This document shows, in pieces, positions 7,184-8,045 of a stretch of 8,045 bases of DNA. This DNA comes from Acidobacteriaceae bacterium. GTDB taxonomy: Bacteria > Acidobacteriota > Terriglobia > Terriglobales > Acidobacteriaceae. The position numbers and the translations under genes are program-made. Within the stretch, counting starts at the first letter, position 1. Each line of letters opens with the position of its first letter. The stretch spans positions 1 to 8,045 of the forward strand of contig DAHXOQ010000128.1 of assembly GCA_027364815.1 (NCBI GenBank). Direction: 5' to 3'. The notes beneath the pieces were generated by a model. That model was given only the letters and a program-made list of their open reading frames with translations, had not been told where the DNA came from and searched no databases.

Positions 7184-7899
7184 TCATCCTCCGGATCAAA
7201 GAAGGTCAACACTGTTTTGATCGATGGCTCAGTTTTCAATGTCGCCTGCAATCGTGTATGTCGCGTCTTGGTGGCGCTCAAAACAAAGCTCAATCGGGTC
7301 ACATCGCCAATCATGTCCTGATCAATATTGGTGAGTCTCTCCTTCACTTTGTCCATCGCATCCAGTATTGAAATCTTCATCAGCGATGCATCTTCACCGC
7401 GCACTTCATAAACCCGGGGGTACATCTTCAGGTTCAACTGCTGCTCCATCAATCCAACCAACTCCAGCGAGAGAATCACAATCAAAGTTGCAGCGCCCGC
7501 GGGCGCATACAATCCCGCACCGCAGGCCATTCCAATTGATGCGACTGCAAAAATGCTTGCCGCGCTCGTCATTCCGCTGATGCGACTTCTATTGTGCAGA
7601 ATCAATCCCGCGCCAAGGAATCCGATGCCCTGCACAATGTTTGAAGCGATGCGGCTTTTGTCAATATTCGCTTCGCCGGCCAGCACGATCGAAAGCATCG
7701 TGAAAAACGCGCAGCCAAGTGAAATCAACATATTCGTGCGCACACCCGCTGCCTTGCGCTTAGTTTCGCGCTCCAGACCCACCAGGCCGCCAAGCAGGCA
7801 AGCGAGCATCAGCCTGCCTATGGCGCCGTTCATAAACTTCTCCTGGTCAAGCCAACTCACGTCTACGGGTTGAACCAAAGCAATCCAATGTAAAATCAT
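7180..7899 (-). CDS. MgtC/SapB family inner-membrane protein
   Basis: A 239-residue MgtC/SapB protein. Residues about 24-152 form the hydrophobic MgtC domain with four to five helices and its hallmarks: GGLVGLERE (37-45), RTNMLISLG (54-62), GIGFLGAGLI (91-100) and the MTSAASIFAVASIG segment (110-123). A soluble C-terminal tail of about 80 residues (161-239) follows, like the ACT-like tail of longer family members. MgtC proteins are linked to low-magnesium growth and, in Salmonella, to F-ATPase inhibition and virulence, but most environmental homologues have unknown roles, so no gene symbol is given. I choose ATG 7897-7899 because AAGGA (7906-7910) sits 6 nt before it. The longer ATG at 7917 has only an AGG directly adjacent. 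The stop overlaps the dapF GTG start by 4 nt. Confidence 0.88.
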   Translation of the reverse strand: MILHWIALVQPVDVSWLDQEKFMNGAIGRLMLACLLGGLVGLERETKRKAAGVRTNMLISLGCAFFTMLSIVLAGEANIDKSRIASNIVQGIGFLGAGLILHNRSRISGMTSAASIFAVASIGMACGAGLYAPAGAATLIVILSLELVGLMEQQLNLKMYPRVYEVRGEDASLMKISILDAMDKVKERLTNIDQDMIGDVTRLSFVLSATKTRHTRLQATLKTEPSIKTVLTFFDPEDE

Positions 7900-7905
7900 G
7901 GTTTT

Positions 7906-7910
7906 TCCTT
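7906..7910 (-). promoter_or_regulatory. Ribosome binding site deciding the mgtC start
   Basis: AAGGA on the - strand lies 6 nt before the ATG at 7899. It falls inside the longer alternative reading frame that begins at 7917, which supports the shorter start. Confidence 0.55.
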
Positions 7911-7921
7911 GCGCCATCCTA

Positions 7922-8045
7922 TCATTCGGCGCCGCTCACGCCCACCGCGCTTTTCAGAAACGCATCTGAAACATAAATCGTTGCTGCAGGTTGCCACAGC
8001 GCCTCAAACTTCCATACCGGCTCAAACTTTCCATGCGCACGCTCC
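7922..8045 (-). CDS. 3' end of an unidentified gene (partial)
   Basis: On the - strand one frame is open from the window edge (first full codon at 8044) to a TGA at 7922-7924, giving 40 residues rich in aromatic and hydrophobic positions (WKFEALWQPAATIYVSD, then a short tail ending GVSGAE). The composition looks like real coding sequence, and the other two frames on this strand are less convincing. It ends 22 nt before the chosen mgtC start, so it is probably the preceding gene of the same operon. I do not recognise the family from this fragment. Confidence 0.55.
   Translation of the reverse strand, partial: ERAHGKFEPVWKFEALWQPAATIYVSDAFLKSAVGVSGAE

Noticed and set aside
6524..7321. A 265-codon + strand open frame opposite dapF and the end of mgtC
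   Set aside because: It is a low-complexity, Arg/His/Ser-rich translation antisense to DapF motifs, so a shadow.

Overview
The window (about 57% GC by eye) is a compact bacterial chromosomal segment holding two convergent gene strings. The gene content (NfeD plus slipin, an Mpl murein-tripeptide ligase, an LdcA-type carboxypeptidase, and a DapF homologue with an SGNGTRC / SSGSG active-site pattern) and the codon style suggest a Gram-negative, diaminopimelate-containing bacterium. Acidobacteriota (Acidobacteriaceae-like) is my best guess, but it is an inference without a database search. I see no transposon, phage, CRISPR, tRNA or rRNA sequence.

Left half, + strand (1-3069): a possible tail of an upstream gene, then nfeD (membrane-anchored ClpP-fold serine protease with a C-terminal OB domain), a slipin/stomatin-type SPFH protein, and a single-pass membrane protein ending in a SPOR peptidoglycan-binding domain. 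NfeD and slipin are a known operon pair. The SPOR gene overlaps the slipin stop by 4 nt (ATGA), so the three are likely co-expressed at the membrane. A weak internal promoter may sit in front of the slipin gene.

Middle (3105-3145): a strong hairpin with an A-tract on the left and a T-tract on the right, acting as a bidirectional terminator between the two convergent operons.

Right half, - strand (8045 down to 3180): the 3' end of an unidentified gene, an MgtC/SapB family membrane protein, a dapF homologue, ldcA, mpl, and a plsC-type acyltransferase. Stops and starts overlap by 4 nt at mgtC/dapF, dapF/ldcA and mpl/plsC. dapF, ldcA and mpl form a coherent meso-DAP/murein recycling set: DapF normally makes meso-DAP, LdcA trims recycled tetrapeptide to tripeptide, and Mpl attaches the tripeptide to UDP-MurNAc.

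The most notable observation is in dapF. The reading frame is broken by a single in-frame TGA (6539-6541) exactly where the family has the conserved Gly of the ERG(A/V)GET motif, yet 64 further perfectly family-like codons follow in the same frame up to the ATGA overlap with ldcA. Independently, both positions that hold the catalytic cysteines in characterised DapF enzymes are serine here. The gene is therefore either a very recent nonsense pseudogene or a base-call error, in a lineage with a non-canonical DapF active site.
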